NCBI RefSeq assembly: GCF_001435575.1 | Contig: NZ_AZEA01000012.1 | Location: 1 to 64,000, forward strand | From: Lentilactobacillus sunkii DSM 19904 | GTDB taxonomy: Bacteria > Bacillota > Bacilli > Lactobacillales > Lactobacillaceae | Direction: 5' to 3' | Length of the DNA stretch: 64,000 bases | Shown: one piece after another, positions 1-7,074 of the stretch | How the letters are laid out: every line of letters begins with the position of its first letter | Numbering within the stretch: the first letter of the stretch is position 1 | The notes under the pieces: model-generated | The model's input: the letters and a program-made list of their open reading frames with translations, nothing else | Database searches by the model: none | Told to the model about the DNA's origin: nothing | Program-made: the position numbers and the translations under genes

Positions 1-20
1 AGGGTAGGACGTTGCCACGC
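1..20 (+). rRNA. rrf: 5S ribosomal RNA, 3' end only
   Basis: The first 20 bases match the conserved 3' tail of lactobacillus 5S rRNA (TAGGACGTTGCCACGC), which forms the terminal helix with the 5' end of the molecule. The rest lies outside the window. An intrinsic terminator follows within 10 bases, as expected at the end of an rRNA operon. The exact last base is uncertain by one or two nucleotides. Confidence 0.75.
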
Positions 21-27
21 AATTTAG

Positions 28-63
28 AAAGCACTGATAGTATTTACTATCAGTGCTTTTTTT
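28..63 (+). terminator. Intrinsic terminator of the rRNA operon
   Basis: A perfect 12-bp stem (31-42 with 45-56), extended by A-T pairs at its base, is followed by a run of seven T residues. It lies directly after the 5S rRNA end. Confidence 0.85.
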
Positions 64-95
64 GATAATATCAATCTATGCGACAATAAAATTAC

Positions 96-168
96 GCCGT
101 TGTAGCTCAGAAGGTAGAGCATTTCCATGGTAAGGAAAAGGTCCCAGGTTCAAATCCTGGCAATGGCT
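96..168 (+). tRNA. tRNA-Thr (anticodon GGT)
   Basis: A full cloverleaf folds by eye. The acceptor stem is GCCGTTG/CAATGGC (96-102 with 161-167, one G-U pair). The D stem is GCTC/GAGC. The anticodon stem TTTCC/GGAAA encloses loop ATGGTAA with anticodon GGT at 129-131. The T stem is CCAGG/CCTGG with loop TTCAAAT. The discriminator base is T and CCA is not encoded. The anticodon reads threonine codons ACC and ACT. Confidence 0.93.
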
Positions 169-212
169 TTGAGACAAACACAAGACACTCAGTCACCGGA
201 TATGACATCATG

Positions 213-256
213 AACAAGCCATTTGACAGTCTTTAGACTTCAAATGGCTTGTTTTT
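213..256 (+). terminator. Terminator after tRNA-Thr
   Basis: A 14-bp perfect stem (213-226 with 240-253) is continued by an inner AGTCT/AGACT stem and followed by TTTTT. It ends the tRNA transcript ahead of the NEAT-gene operon. The 150 bases between it and the first NEAT gene hold only a possible -10 box (TACAAT, 379-384). I found no convincing -35 or Fur box there. Confidence 0.85.
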
Positions 257-413
257 GGTTAAAAACGAAGGTTATAAACAAAAAGATAAGGAAGCGTTTT
301 AAAAAAAGTAATGACAAATACGTGATGATTCACACAATAGTGGTTATCTGTCACTTCATAAATGGTAAACTTACTTTGTACAATTATTTTTATATCAAGA
401 GGGGGATTTTCGC

Positions 414-1601
414 ATGAAAAGAAATTTTGTTCATTTTATTCAATTTTTGTTTGTAGCAATTATTTTTGCGTTTATCGGGGGAGCAACAGGTACAGCAAAA
501 GCCGATTCGGCAAATCTGGGGGACGGTTCCTACACGGTTCCAGTCACATTATTAAAAAGTGGTAGTTCATCGCAGTCAATGGCCAATCATTTTTTTGAAC
601 AAACTGCTCAAGTAACCGTCGATCAAGGAAATTATACGACCGTTATCACCACTAATGGGGCAAACTACATTGCTTCAATGACAATGGCCGGGCAAAGTGC
701 CTCACCAATTATAACTTCGGGAAATAATGGAACGATGACCTTTAATCTTACCAATCCTAACAATACAATTCCGGTTAGCTTTGTTCTTTACAACATTCCA
801 CTCATTGGTCAGATGCAGGAGTCAGCAACCTTTTCATTTAATTGGACGGCAGCTGTTAAGCAGCCTGGATCCGACACGACATCAAGTACGACTGCTGTTG
901 AACCGACAAATTCCAATACGGATCCCAGTACAACCACTCCGACCAGTTCAAGCAGCAGTGCAACCACACCAACTGAAAACAGCAGCTCAACGGCTCCTGT
1001 GAAGACACCAACCATTAAGAAGGTGGCTTCGAAGACGAATGTGCCAACGACAACCCGTAAATATGTTGTTTTAAAGGGTGATTCCAATTCCAAATCAATG
1101 GCGAATAAATATTTTACTCGAACTGCTATTATTAAGAAAATCGCCAAGCATTATAATGTACAGCTGGAAGTTTCTTACAAGAAGAGTTTAAAGTTGGGTT
1201 CCAAAGCCGTTCGACCTGTCACAATTAACGGCCGTAAGGTTAAATCTTCGGTTGTTCATTACGGTCAAACCTCTAAAAATTACACAATGACCTATTCGTT
1301 CAATGTTTCGTCATTCAAGACTTTGAAGAAAATTATTAAAGGGTCAATCCACGTAGTCGTTCCACAAGCTCAAATCAATACAACATGGCCGATTCGTTTC
1401 AAATTTGCTCAAAAAGCACCGGCTAAAGCCAATAAGCATGCCGCAATCGCAGCTAGCGATGTCGCCAGCAGCTCAGCTTCAAGCCAGACAAAATTACCAC
1501 AAACCGGTGATGCTGATCAAAATAATTTATCAGTTTTTGGAGTTGCTTTAGTATCCGGATTATCCTTTATTTGGGGGAATAATCATGAGACTATCAAATA
1601 A
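414..1601 (+). CDS. LPXTG-anchored surface protein with two NEAT domains
   Basis: A predicted haem-binding cell-wall protein of 395 aa. A signal peptide (residues 1-30, cleavage after AKA) precedes NEAT domain 1 (about 38-146), a Ser/Thr/Pro linker (150-212) and NEAT domain 2 (about 214-332). The sorting signal LPQTG is at 361-365. Both NEAT domains keep the N-terminal SMAN contact segment (56-59 and 228-231). At the place of the haem-ligating YxxxY motif, however, domain 1 reads MQESA (134-138) and domain 2 INTTW (321-325), so neither shows an axial tyrosine. The hydrophobic tail ends in NNHETIK, which is less basic than usual. A GAGGGGGA ribosome site fixes the start. The 3' end overlaps the next gene by 17 nt. 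Sortase A at 47173 is the likely anchoring enzyme. Role in haem relay is inferred. Confidence 0.85.
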   Translation: MKRNFVHFIQFLFVAIIFAFIGGATGTAKADSANLGDGSYTVPVTLLKSGSSSQSMANHFFEQTAQVTVDQGNYTTVITTNGANYIASMTMAGQSASPIITSGNNGTMTFNLTNPNNTIPVSFVLYNIPLIGQMQESATFSFNWTAAVKQPGSDTTSSTTAVEPTNSNTDPSTTTPTSSSSSATTPTENSSSTAPVKTPTIKKVASKTNVPTTTRKYVVLKGDSNSKSMANKYFTRTAIIKKIAKHYNVQLEVSYKKSLKLGSKAVRPVTINGRKVKSSVVHYGQTSKNYTMTYSFNVSSFKTLKKIIKGSIHVVVPQAQINTTWPIRFKFAQKAPAKANKHAAIAASDVASSSASSQTKLPQTGDADQNNLSVFGVALVSGLSFIWGNNHETIK

Positions 1602-2394
1602 ATCCAAGTGGCTGATTGGCATTTTGGCTGCATTTGGTTTGTTTTTTGTGAGCACTTTTCCCGCGGATGCTCAAACCATTGCATATCATCCATTGCGATA
1701 TGGAACCAATCAAACATCAATGGCTGACGGCTATTTTGTTAAACCAGCAAACGTGATCGTTAAAAATCACTTGTATTATGTCACAATGCAAATCAAGACA
1801 GCCAAAAGCTTATCGTCATATCCGGTTAAAGTGCTGTGGGTCAATGGCCGGGCGCCAGTTAATGTTCGTCGGGTTAAAGATCGGGCAGGCAATTCACACG
1901 TCTATTATTCGTTTTATTCAAACAATTTAAAAAAACGAATCAATGCAAAACTGGCGATTGATGTCCCTAAAGTCTACAAGGCGCGGCATCTGATTTCGTT
2001 CAAATTCAATACGACGGGGTTGCCAAGCCTTGGCCAAAAGCACACTGTAGCGACTCACAACGCTGCTGTTTCCGCCACTACCAAGCCAACTAAAACAAGC
2101 AGCAGTCAATCCACCAAGACCAATCCAAATCAACCGAAAACAACTTCCAAGAAACCAAGTCAAAAAGCAAAAGTAAAGAAGTCTTCCAAGACTAAAAAGA
2201 CGCCTCAGAAGACTTCAAAAAAAGAAAGTTCATCTCAGCCCTCTGCCAGTAGCAGCAGCCAGAAAGCAACCAAACCGGCTAAGCATAGTTCCAGCAAGCC
2301 ACAAACCAAGAAAAGTGGCGTCCCGTGGATTGTTGGAGGCGTGACGCTGATTGCCGGCATTTCCGCTGGGTTATGGATTTACTTTAGACACTAA
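1585..2394 (+). CDS. Membrane-anchored NEAT-domain haem-binding protein
   Basis: A 269-aa protein with an N-terminal signal peptide (about 1-30, ending ADA), one NEAT domain (about 33-142), a Lys/Ser/Thr-rich spacer (155-245) and a C-terminal membrane helix (about 247-266) ending in FRH. There is no LPXTG signal, so it probably stays in the membrane while the spacer crosses the wall. The NEAT domain keeps the SMADGYF segment (45-51) and, unlike the upstream protein, an axial tyrosine: YKARH at 131-135 aligns with YxxxY, with histidine as second residue. It would be the best haem ligand of the three NEAT domains and could hand haem to the IsdE-like protein encoded 18 nt downstream. The function is inferred from domain and context. 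Confidence 0.83.
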   Translation: MRLSNKSKWLIGILAAFGLFFVSTFPADAQTIAYHPLRYGTNQTSMADGYFVKPANVIVKNHLYYVTMQIKTAKSLSSYPVKVLWVNGRAPVNVRRVKDRAGNSHVYYSFYSNNLKKRINAKLAIDVPKVYKARHLISFKFNTTGLPSLGQKHTVATHNAAVSATTKPTKTSSSQSTKTNPNQPKTTSKKPSQKAKVKKSSKTKKTPQKTSKKESSSQPSASSSSQKATKPAKHSSSKPQTKKSGVPWIVGGVTLIAGISAGLWIYFRH

Positions 2395-2412
2395 AAGGGG
2401 GAGACAGTAAAG

Positions 2413-3318
2413 ATGAAAGGATCTCGTAAGATTGCTTTAATTGTACTGTCAATCATCCTGGTTGTTGGTGGACTAGCCGGTTTATTCATGAGTCATATTG
2501 GGGCATCAAACCATCAGAAAAAGGCGCGGATAGTTGCGACTACTTTTGCCGTGGTTCAAATCGCCGACAAACTCAAATTACCTTTGGTTGGTGTACCAAC
2601 AACTCAAAATAAAATCCCCACTCGGTATGCCCACGCTGCCAAAGTTGGTAATCCGATGAATCCAAGCGTTGAGAAAATTGCCAGTTTAAAACCGACTGCT
2701 GTATATTCAGTCACAACTCTGCAGGATCAATTTGGGAAAGCTTTTAAGCAGCGCCATATCGAACCACATTTTCTCGATTTAACCAGCGTTGCCAAGCTCA
2801 AACAAACGATTGGCTCAATGGGGCAAAAGTATGACCGAGTCACCGAAGCTAAAGCCGCAGTTGGCGAGATCAATCAAGCTGAATCACAGGTAAAAAAGGT
2901 TGCAAAAAAGCACGCTCAAAAGCCACGGGTTCTCATATTGATGGGACTCCCAGGGGCGTCCTATATGATTGCGACTAATCAGTCCTATGTTGGCGATTTG
3001 GTTGCAATTGCCGGTGGCCGGAATGTTTTTGCTTCGAAGTCGCAGGAATTCATCTCGCCTAATGATGAGGCGATTAAGAAAGCCCGTCCACAGGTGATTT
3101 TGAGATTGGCTCATGCGCTTCCGAATATCGTAATTCCGCAGTTTAAGTCTGAATTTAAATCGGACCCAATCTGGAAGACGACTCCAGCGGTTAAAAGCCA
3201 CCGGGTCTATGATTTAACCGAACCTAATTTTGATGCCACCGCAAACATGAAAGCCTCAACGGCACTAAAGATTGTTTCAAATTGGCTGTATCCCAAGGAA
3301 GGGAGCAGTGCACATTGA
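2413..3318 (+). CDS. Haem ABC transporter substrate-binding protein, IsdE-like
   Basis: A 301-aa periplasmic-binding-protein family member that should receive haem and deliver it to the permease. Residues equivalent to the IsdE haem ligands are present: Met82 in the GNPMNPS segment and His234 in LRLAHALP. IsdE uses Met78 and His229. The N-terminus (8-28) is a hydrophobic segment without any cysteine, so there is no lipobox and the protein is apparently held by an uncleaved membrane helix, which is unusual for the family. A GGGGGAGA ribosome site precedes the ATG. The stop overlaps the TTG start of the permease (TTGA), indicating translational coupling. A siderophore substrate is a less likely alternative because of the NEAT neighbours and the Met/His pair. 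Confidence 0.86.
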   Translation: MKGSRKIALIVLSIILVVGGLAGLFMSHIGASNHQKKARIVATTFAVVQIADKLKLPLVGVPTTQNKIPTRYAHAAKVGNPMNPSVEKIASLKPTAVYSVTTLQDQFGKAFKQRHIEPHFLDLTSVAKLKQTIGSMGQKYDRVTEAKAAVGEINQAESQVKKVAKKHAQKPRVLILMGLPGASYMIATNQSYVGDLVAIAGGRNVFASKSQEFISPNDEAIKKARPQVILRLAHALPNIVIPQFKSEFKSDPIWKTTPAVKSHRVYDLTEPNFDATANMKASTALKIVSNWLYPKEGSSAH

Positions 3319-4280
3319 GTAAGGCTGAAAAAGTATGGTATTCAATTATTTTGGTGATGCTTGTCATCACCATTTTGGTTTCAATGATGGTAGGCGCAAG
3401 CTTTATCCCGCTTAACCAAGTCATGGATGCGTTCAAAGGCGACAATCCCAATCAATTAGATATTTTAATTAACATTCGCTTTCCACGGATCCTTGCCGTA
3501 ATGATATGCGGTGGGATGTTGGCTGTTGCCGGTGCTGCAAGTCAAGCAGCTTTTCGAAACGTATTGGCTGATCCCAGCATTTTAGGGGTTACCAGTGCCG
3601 CTGACTTTTTCATTATGGTTGGGGCGATGCTATTACCCGCATTTCCTGCCGGAAAGTTTATTTTTTCAATTCTAGGCGGTTTATTTGCGTTGTTTCTTTT
3701 AACTCGAGGCCCGGCACTGAAAAGTCCATATCGGCTGATTATTATTGGTGTCGCAATGATGCTGACGTTTACTGGCTTTGAACAGTTATTTTCCAGTGGG
3801 TTTGGTGGTCAGAGTGCGGGATCATTCAATGGGATCACCTGGTCACAGACGGAAGTCCTTTTATTTCTTGGTGTTAGCGGGATGGCGGTGGCAGTTATAA
3901 TCTCACCATGGGCAAACTATTTGAAATTATCTACCGAACAACTGCAAACCAGGGGCGTTTCTGCTTCGTTCATGCGCGTGTCGTTACTGCTGGTCGTTGT
4001 TTATTTGTCATCTAGCGTTTCCTCAGTGGTGGGCACTATTCCATTCATGGGGATTGTTGTCCCAAACGTTGTTAGGTATTTAGTGGGACGGGACTACCAA
4101 ACAGTCATTCCATTGTCGATGCTGCTTGGTGCATGGCTTTTGCTGGTGGTTGACACCATTGGCAGAATTGTCGTTTTGCCAAGTGAACTGTCGGCAGCCG
4201 TAATCATGACGGTTATTGGCGGCCCATTCCTGATTATGATGCTGCAAAGGAAGAATTTTAATGGAATTAAATCAAGTTAG
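3315..4280 (+). CDS. Haem ABC transporter permease, IsdF/FecCD type
   Basis: A 321-aa FecCD-family permease with about eight to ten hydrophobic segments. The family pattern is clear in its first third (RFPRILAVMICGGMLAVAGAASQ, here 51-73 approximately) and in the C-terminal GIVVPNVVRYLVG segment that contacts the ATPase. I start it at TTG 3315 because AAGGAAGGGAG lies eight to ten bases upstream and the start overlaps the previous stop. An upstream ATG at 3282 is in frame but has no comparable ribosome site. It overlaps the ATPase gene by 20 nt, so the three transporter genes are tightly coupled. Confidence 0.85.
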   Translation: MSKAEKVWYSIILVMLVITILVSMMVGASFIPLNQVMDAFKGDNPNQLDILINIRFPRILAVMICGGMLAVAGAASQAAFRNVLADPSILGVTSAADFFIMVGAMLLPAFPAGKFIFSILGGLFALFLLTRGPALKSPYRLIIIGVAMMLTFTGFEQLFSSGFGGQSAGSFNGITWSQTEVLLFLGVSGMAVAVIISPWANYLKLSTEQLQTRGVSASFMRVSLLLVVVYLSSSVSSVVGTIPFMGIVVPNVVRYLVGRDYQTVIPLSMLLGAWLLLVVDTIGRIVVLPSELSAAVIMTVIGGPFLIMMLQRKNFNGIKSS

Positions 4281-5022
4281 TTATCATTATCCCCAACAGC
4301 CAGCTCTTCTCCAGAAAGTTAGTGCAACTGTCCCAAAAGGCCGAATATTATCGATAATTGGGCCAAATGGTGCTGGTAAGTCAACACTTCTGAAACTCAT
4401 GGCTGGCATTATTTCACCGACAAACGGGGAAGTCTTATTAAATAATCAATCAGTTACGACAATTCCCCGAAAAAGTCTTGCGACTCAGATTGCCGTTGTC
4501 AGTCAGCAGAATGATGTGTTCGATGATATGCCGGTTATCGATGTTGTCAAAACGGGCAGGCTTGCCCACCATAATCTATTGGCAACCATCTCTGATGCCG
4601 AGGTGGCTAAATATATTGAAGCCACCATGTTAAGCAACCTCGCTCACAGACCATTGTCATCGCTATCTGGTGGACAGCGACAACGGGTTTGGCTTGCATC
4701 CGCATTGGCCCAAGACCCTCAATATTTGTTATTGGATGAGCCGACAACGTATTTGGATATTCACTATCAAGCTGAACTGATGGCCATTCTGCAAAGGCTG
4801 AACGATCAAAAACACATCACCATTATCATGGTGCTCCACGATATTAACCAGGCATTTAAAATTAGCGACGAACTTTGGCTGGTTAAAAATGGCCGGTTGG
4901 TTCAAGTTGGCAAGCCAGAAGACTGCTATAACCGTGAGTTGTTGGCATCAATCTTTGATACAAACATTCAAATTGTTGACGTTCCAAATTATGGGAAATA
5001 TATCGTTGAAATACCCAGTTAA
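4261..5022 (+). CDS. Haem ABC transporter ATP-binding protein
   Basis: A 253-aa ATPase of the FepC/FhuC/HmuV group. It has Walker A GPNGAGKST (34-42), a Q-loop near VSQQ, signature LSGGQRQR (135-142), Walker B LLLDEP (156-161) and a switch histidine in VLHDI. It energises the FecCD-type permease encoded just upstream. Many NEAT/Isd loci lack a dedicated ATPase and use a shared one, so its presence makes this transporter self-sufficient. A strong bidirectional terminator follows. Confidence 0.86.
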   Translation: MELNQVSYHYPQQPALLQKVSATVPKGRILSIIGPNGAGKSTLLKLMAGIISPTNGEVLLNNQSVTTIPRKSLATQIAVVSQQNDVFDDMPVIDVVKTGRLAHHNLLATISDAEVAKYIEATMLSNLAHRPLSSLSGGQRQRVWLASALAQDPQYLLLDEPTTYLDIHYQAELMAILQRLNDQKHITIIMVLHDINQAFKISDELWLVKNGRLVQVGKPEDCYNRELLASIFDTNIQIVDVPNYGKYIVEIPS

Positions 5023-5050
5023 TGCAAAATGTAGATAATTATAGGCAAAA

Positions 5051-5092
5051 AAATAGAAGCAGGACAATGTTCAAATTGTCCTGCTTCTATTT
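5051..5092. terminator. Bidirectional terminator between haem transporter and NDH-2
   Basis: An 18-bp perfect stem (5051-5068 with 5075-5092) has a six-base loop and A/T tails on both sides. It serves the two converging transcription units. Confidence 0.9.
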
Positions 5093-5104
5093 GTAATGAA
5101 TCAA

Positions 5105-6730
5105 TTATTTCTTATAAATTGACTTTGGGACACCGTAACGTGAACGGCCCCAAGTCTTCTGTAACCATGGAACGAACCAGTAATCCAAGCCAAATGAACG
5201 ACCTGAACCATTCATCAATGCAATAGCTGCAAAGACGATCCATGCATGCGGCCAACTGGCAATTCCCAAGAAGAAGATGATGATTAACGCCAAGTTGGCA
5301 ATCCAGGTAAACAGTCCAAAGAATATCAAGCAGCCAAGCACTGCTTCAATCGCTGTTAAACCAAATCCAACTGGAATAATTACATTGTATGAAAGGGCGT
5401 CGACCATTAAGACGATTCCGAGGAACAGTCTGAGTGGAACGCTCCATAACGCATTGCTTTGACGTGCGGTAATTCCCGGTAAAACAGTTCGGTTATTATT
5501 AACTCTGAAGAATTCTTCCAAGATATACTGCATCATGAAGTAACCGGAGTGAATTCGCATGAAGTATAGTAAGTTGGTTCCATGCTTCATAATTGTTGCA
5601 ATCCAACCACGGATTCGTTTGCCGCCAAATACTTGAGCAATTCCGTAGTAGGCACCAAATGAAACAGTGAAGCCCATATTCTTATCGTGGAACTCAGTGT
5701 AATTCTGGTTGCCTTCGATATCAGCAGCAATGTTGGCGGAAGAAACAACGGCTTCATTTTCAGCTTCCTGAGCAGTTTGCGGAACGGCACGTTCAGCGCC
5801 TTGTTCAGTTGCATTGGCATCATCACCGGCAACATAAATGCTCTTATCTTCGAACCCTTTGGCCTGAAGATATTGATTGGTTACCAAACGACCGCCACGG
5901 CCGGCATCAATTCCAAAGCTGTCGGCAACATGGTTAGTCTTAACACCGGCAGTCCAAATCAAGGTATTGGTTGGAATTGAATCTTGATCCTTGATGTCGA
6001 CACTGTCTGGATTAACGGAAGTAATCATTGAGGAAGTTCGGATTTCAATGCCGTTCTTCTTAATATAAGCTTCCGCATGGGCAGCATTGGTTCGGTCAAG
6101 CATATTGATGATAGTTGGAGCCGCTTCAACCAAAAGAATGTGAATCTCGTTTGGATCAAGCTTGTAATCCTTTGCTAAAACCTTCTTGTAGTCAATGAGT
6201 TCACCGATTGTTTCGGCACCGGTAAATCCGGACCCACAGACAACAATGGTCAACATTGCTCGACGTTTGTCGGGATCACGTTCAATGGAACCTTTAGCAA
6301 CGATGTCACGGATGTGGGCTCGAAGACGTAATGCATCTTCCATGGACCACAAGGTAAATCCATTTTCCTTAACACCTGGTGTTCCGAAGTCGTTTGGTTC
6401 TCCACCCATACTGATTAACAGACTGTCAAATGGGTAGGTTCCATTCTCCCCCGTAACGATCTTTTTATCCTTATCAACTTCAGTCACCGTGTCAGTCACA
6501 AGCTGAACATTTTTCTGCTTGTGAAAAATGCGTTGCAAGTCATACTGAATGCTGCTGGGATCGACACGTTCAGTCGCAACTTCATGTAATCGGGTGAGAT
6601 AGGTGAAGTACGAATGACGATCAATCAATGTAATTTTGACGTCAGAATTGCTCTTGAATCGTTTAGCCAACTTCTTTGTGGCATAAACACCTGCAAATCC
6701 GGCACCAATGACGACGATATTCTTTGTCAT
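5105..6730 (-). CDS. ndh: Type II NADH:quinone oxidoreductase with C-terminal DoxX-like membrane domain
   Basis: A 541-aa single-subunit NADH dehydrogenase that oxidises NADH and reduces menaquinone without pumping protons. The FAD-binding GAGFAG (9-14) is near the N-terminus. The NAD-binding GSGFTGAET lies near residue 165, and GDDAN of the second FAD motif near 300. After the usual NDH-2 core (about 400 aa) there is a hydrophobic extension of about 110 aa with four predicted membrane segments, resembling DoxX-family proteins. It probably anchors the enzyme and may shape the quinone site. The start is ATG 6730 with AAAGGGGG about nine bases upstream. The longer frame has no ribosome site. 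It is divergent from cydABDC and should feed that oxidase. Confidence 0.9.
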   Translation of the reverse strand: MTKNIVVIGAGFAGVYATKKLAKRFKSNSDVKITLIDRHSYFTYLTRLHEVATERVDPSSIQYDLQRIFHKQKNVQLVTDTVTEVDKDKKIVTGENGTYPFDSLLISMGGEPNDFGTPGVKENGFTLWSMEDALRLRAHIRDIVAKGSIERDPDKRRAMLTIVVCGSGFTGAETIGELIDYKKVLAKDYKLDPNEIHILLVEAAPTIINMLDRTNAAHAEAYIKKNGIEIRTSSMITSVNPDSVDIKDQDSIPTNTLIWTAGVKTNHVADSFGIDAGRGGRLVTNQYLQAKGFEDKSIYVAGDDANATEQGAERAVPQTAQEAENEAVVSSANIAADIEGNQNYTEFHDKNMGFTVSFGAYYGIAQVFGGKRIRGWIATIMKHGTNLLYFMRIHSGYFMMQYILEEFFRVNNNRTVLPGITARQSNALWSVPLRLFLGIVLMVDALSYNVIIPVGFGLTAIEAVLGCLIFFGLFTWIANLALIIIFFLGIASWPHAWIVFAAIALMNGSGRSFGLDYWFVPWLQKTWGRSRYGVPKSIYKK

Positions 6731-6783
6731 GAAAAGATTCCCCCTTTGAAATAATTGCAATAAGATTGCGTTAGAAAATTACA

Positions 6784-6792
6784 ATAATAGCA
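6784..6792 (-). promoter_or_regulatory. Candidate extended -10 promoter of ndh
   Basis: On the minus strand TGCTATTAT (TG-n-TATTAT) lies about 55 bases before the ndh start. No good -35 hexamer is seen, which is tolerated by extended -10 promoters. Confidence 0.45.
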
Positions 6793-6970
6793 TAAACTAA
6801 TCTTATCACCCTTATTATAAATGTGGGGTAGGCAATTGTCTAATGAAAGCCATTGCAACAATTTCACAAATGAATCCGGAAATTTAAATATTCATGCATT
6901 TTCAACAATTGATGACGGTTTCATATTCAGAAGTCGATTGTACCCATATCCGGCCTCATTTATGAGTGTT

Positions 6971-6989
6971 CACTGATAATTAATTAGTG
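6971..6989. promoter_or_regulatory. Near-palindrome upstream of the cyd promoter
   Basis: CACTGATAATTAATTAGTG is a 19-bp imperfect palindrome (seven of nine arm positions pair). It ends six bases before the -35 box of cydA. The position suits an operator for a redox or haem regulator. The sequence is not a Rex site (TTGTGAA-N4-TTCACAA). The remainder of the 344-base ndh-cydA space shows nothing else convincing. Confidence 0.4.
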
Positions 6990-6995
6990 TTTTCA

Positions 6996-7024
6996 TTGAA
7001 TATTGAACCATTTCTATATACAAT
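6996..7024 (+). promoter_or_regulatory. cydABDC promoter
   Basis: TTGAAT (6996-7001) and TACAAT (7019-7024) are separated by 17 bases, with cydA starting about 50 bases downstream. Confidence 0.7.
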
Positions 7025-7074
7025 ATAGATATATGAGGATAACTCATTAATATTTAGTAAGGGGGGATACAACA

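Noticed and set aside
257-413. Fur-type box upstream of the NEAT operon
   Set aside because: Short inverted words such as GTGA/TCAC occur, but none matches a Fur-family 7-1-7 palindrome.
809-1147. A 112-codon minus-strand frame inside the first NEAT gene
   Set aside because: It is a shadow of the Ser/Thr-rich linker with no ribosome site.
1480-1601. Frameshift in the tail of the LPQTG protein
   Set aside because: The reading frame is complete with hydrophobic segment and stop, and no alternative frame gives a clearly better tail, so I keep it as intact.
6853-6869. Possible Rex site between ndh and cydA
   Set aside because: TTGCAACAATTTCACAA has one good half (TTCACAA) but the other half mismatches the TTGTGAA consensus at key positions.
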